Shown: positions 5,202 through 5,681 of the stretch, piece by piece
Layout of the letters: each line of letters begins with the position of its first letter
How positions within the stretch are numbered: position 1 is the first letter of the stretch
Made by a program: the position numbers and the translations under genes
Assembly: GCA_021802375.1 (NCBI GenBank)
Contig: JAKAAL010000328.1
Location: forward strand, 1-5,681
Direction: 5' to 3'
DNA length: 5,681 nt
Origin: Bacillota bacterium
GTDB taxonomy: Bacteria > Bacillota_E > Sulfobacillia > Sulfobacillales > Sulfobacillaceae
The notes under the pieces: generated by a model
Told to the model about the DNA's origin: nothing
What the model saw: only the letters and a program-made list of their open reading frames with translations
Database searches by the model: none

Positions 5202-5681
5202 TTAGATGTGGTACTTGGCCAATCGCGCGTTGGTCTCGTTCCAATCTACATTCTTCATAAAAGCATCTAAATAGGGGGCGCGCTTGACGCCATAGTCTAT
5301 GCCATAGGCATGTTCGTAGACGTCCAGGATAAGCAACGGATAGGCTCCCCACGGTACCCCCACATTGTGGGCATCTTGTCCGTAAATGTGGAGCTTCTGG
5401 TCATCCAGATCGTAGGCGAGCACCACCCAGCCACGCACCGCCAGACCCGTGGCCTTGAACTCCGTCTCAAATTTTTGATAGGAGCCAAAGTCACGGTTAA
5501 TGAGCTCTAAGATTCGCCCCGTGGCTTGTCCTCCCTGGCCACCGAGGTTGTCAAAGTACCACTCATGGAGCTTGGTCCCGTTGAGGCAAAAGACTTCCTC
5601 CGTCTTCAGACCTCGGAGCTCACTATAGGATTGGTTAGCCGCGGCATAGTCGACCGTTTCCATCTTGCCCCGGATCTCGTT
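5202..5681 (-). CDS. Superoxide dismutase (Fe/Mn family, divergent, Mn-type signature), 5' end beyond the window
   Basis: The product should convert superoxide to oxygen and hydrogen peroxide in the cytoplasm. The open frame covers 159 residues to TAA at 5202-5204 and continues to the right edge. The Met at 5661-5663 has no ribosome site and open codons before it (NEIRGK), so the real start lies outside. Numbering from that Met, metal ligands visible are His33 (KLHEWYF), Asp114 and His118 (DVYEHAY); the first ligand His lies in the missing N-terminal part. The canonical DVWEHAY Trp is Tyr115-116 region here (DVYEHAY), and the outer-sphere Gln sits in GQDAHN (Gln96) with Gly29 four residues before His33, the arrangement of Mn-type enzymes. 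The tail NVDWNETNARLAKYHI fits the family. Mn use is an inference; cambialistic or iron use remains possible. Confidence 0.88.
   Translation of the reverse strand, partial: NEIRGKMETVDYAAANQSYSELRGLKTEEVFCLNGTKLHEWYFDNLGGQGGQATGRILELINRDFGSYQKFETEFKATGLAVRGWVVLAYDLDDQKLHIYGQDAHNVGVPWGAYPLLILDVYEHAYGIDYGVKRAPYLDAFMKNVDWNETNARLAKYHI

Noticed and set aside
5661..5663. Met as the start of a complete 153-residue superoxide dismutase
   Set aside because: The frame stays open to the window edge, no ribosome site precedes the Met, and a start here would omit the N-terminal helical domain with the first metal-ligand His.

Overview
The window carries six protein-coding genes packed tightly on both strands. 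Two of them (at the left and right edges) are cut by the window. Codon use favours G/C at third positions, several starts have strong AGGAGG-like ribosome sites, and the protein set is bacterial. The mix (MetX, a DAO-family FAD enzyme, a divergent Fe/Mn superoxide dismutase of the LHEWYF/DVYEHAY type, and a stomatin with a small NfeD) suggests a Gram-positive environmental bacterium. My best guess is Sulfobacillus or a related acidophilic Firmicute. That placement is an inference from protein style, not from a marker gene.

Left block, minus strand (1-1503). A HEAT-repeat protein resembling AlkD-type DNA-alkylation-repair proteins is followed after 39 bp by metX, the homoserine O-acyltransferase of methionine synthesis. 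The metX gene runs off the left edge after 244 codons. A candidate promoter precedes the HEAT gene and supports a GTG start.

Middle block, plus strand (1641-3892). A FAD-dependent amine/amino-acid oxidoreductase of the DAO family overlaps by 4 bp (ATGA) a membrane-anchored phosphoesterase of the PF04185 (AcpA/phospholipase C-like) type. The overlap implies translational coupling.

Right block, plus strand (3957-5137). A 71-residue stand-alone NfeD C-terminal (OB-fold) domain overlaps by one base (TGATG) a membrane-anchored SPFH/stomatin protein, whose C-terminal half is a striking run of 11-residue repeats. No terminator is visible between the middle and right blocks, which are 64 bp apart, so all four plus-strand genes may share a transcript. 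A strong, nearly symmetric hairpin (5152-5181) then separates the stomatin from a convergent superoxide dismutase gene on the minus strand, whose N-terminus lies beyond the right edge.

There is no RNA gene, mobile element, CRISPR array or phage sequence. I do not see a clearly new system. The most interesting parts are the minimal soluble NfeD coupled to a hendecad-rich stomatin, and the coupled oxidoreductase/phosphoesterase pair.
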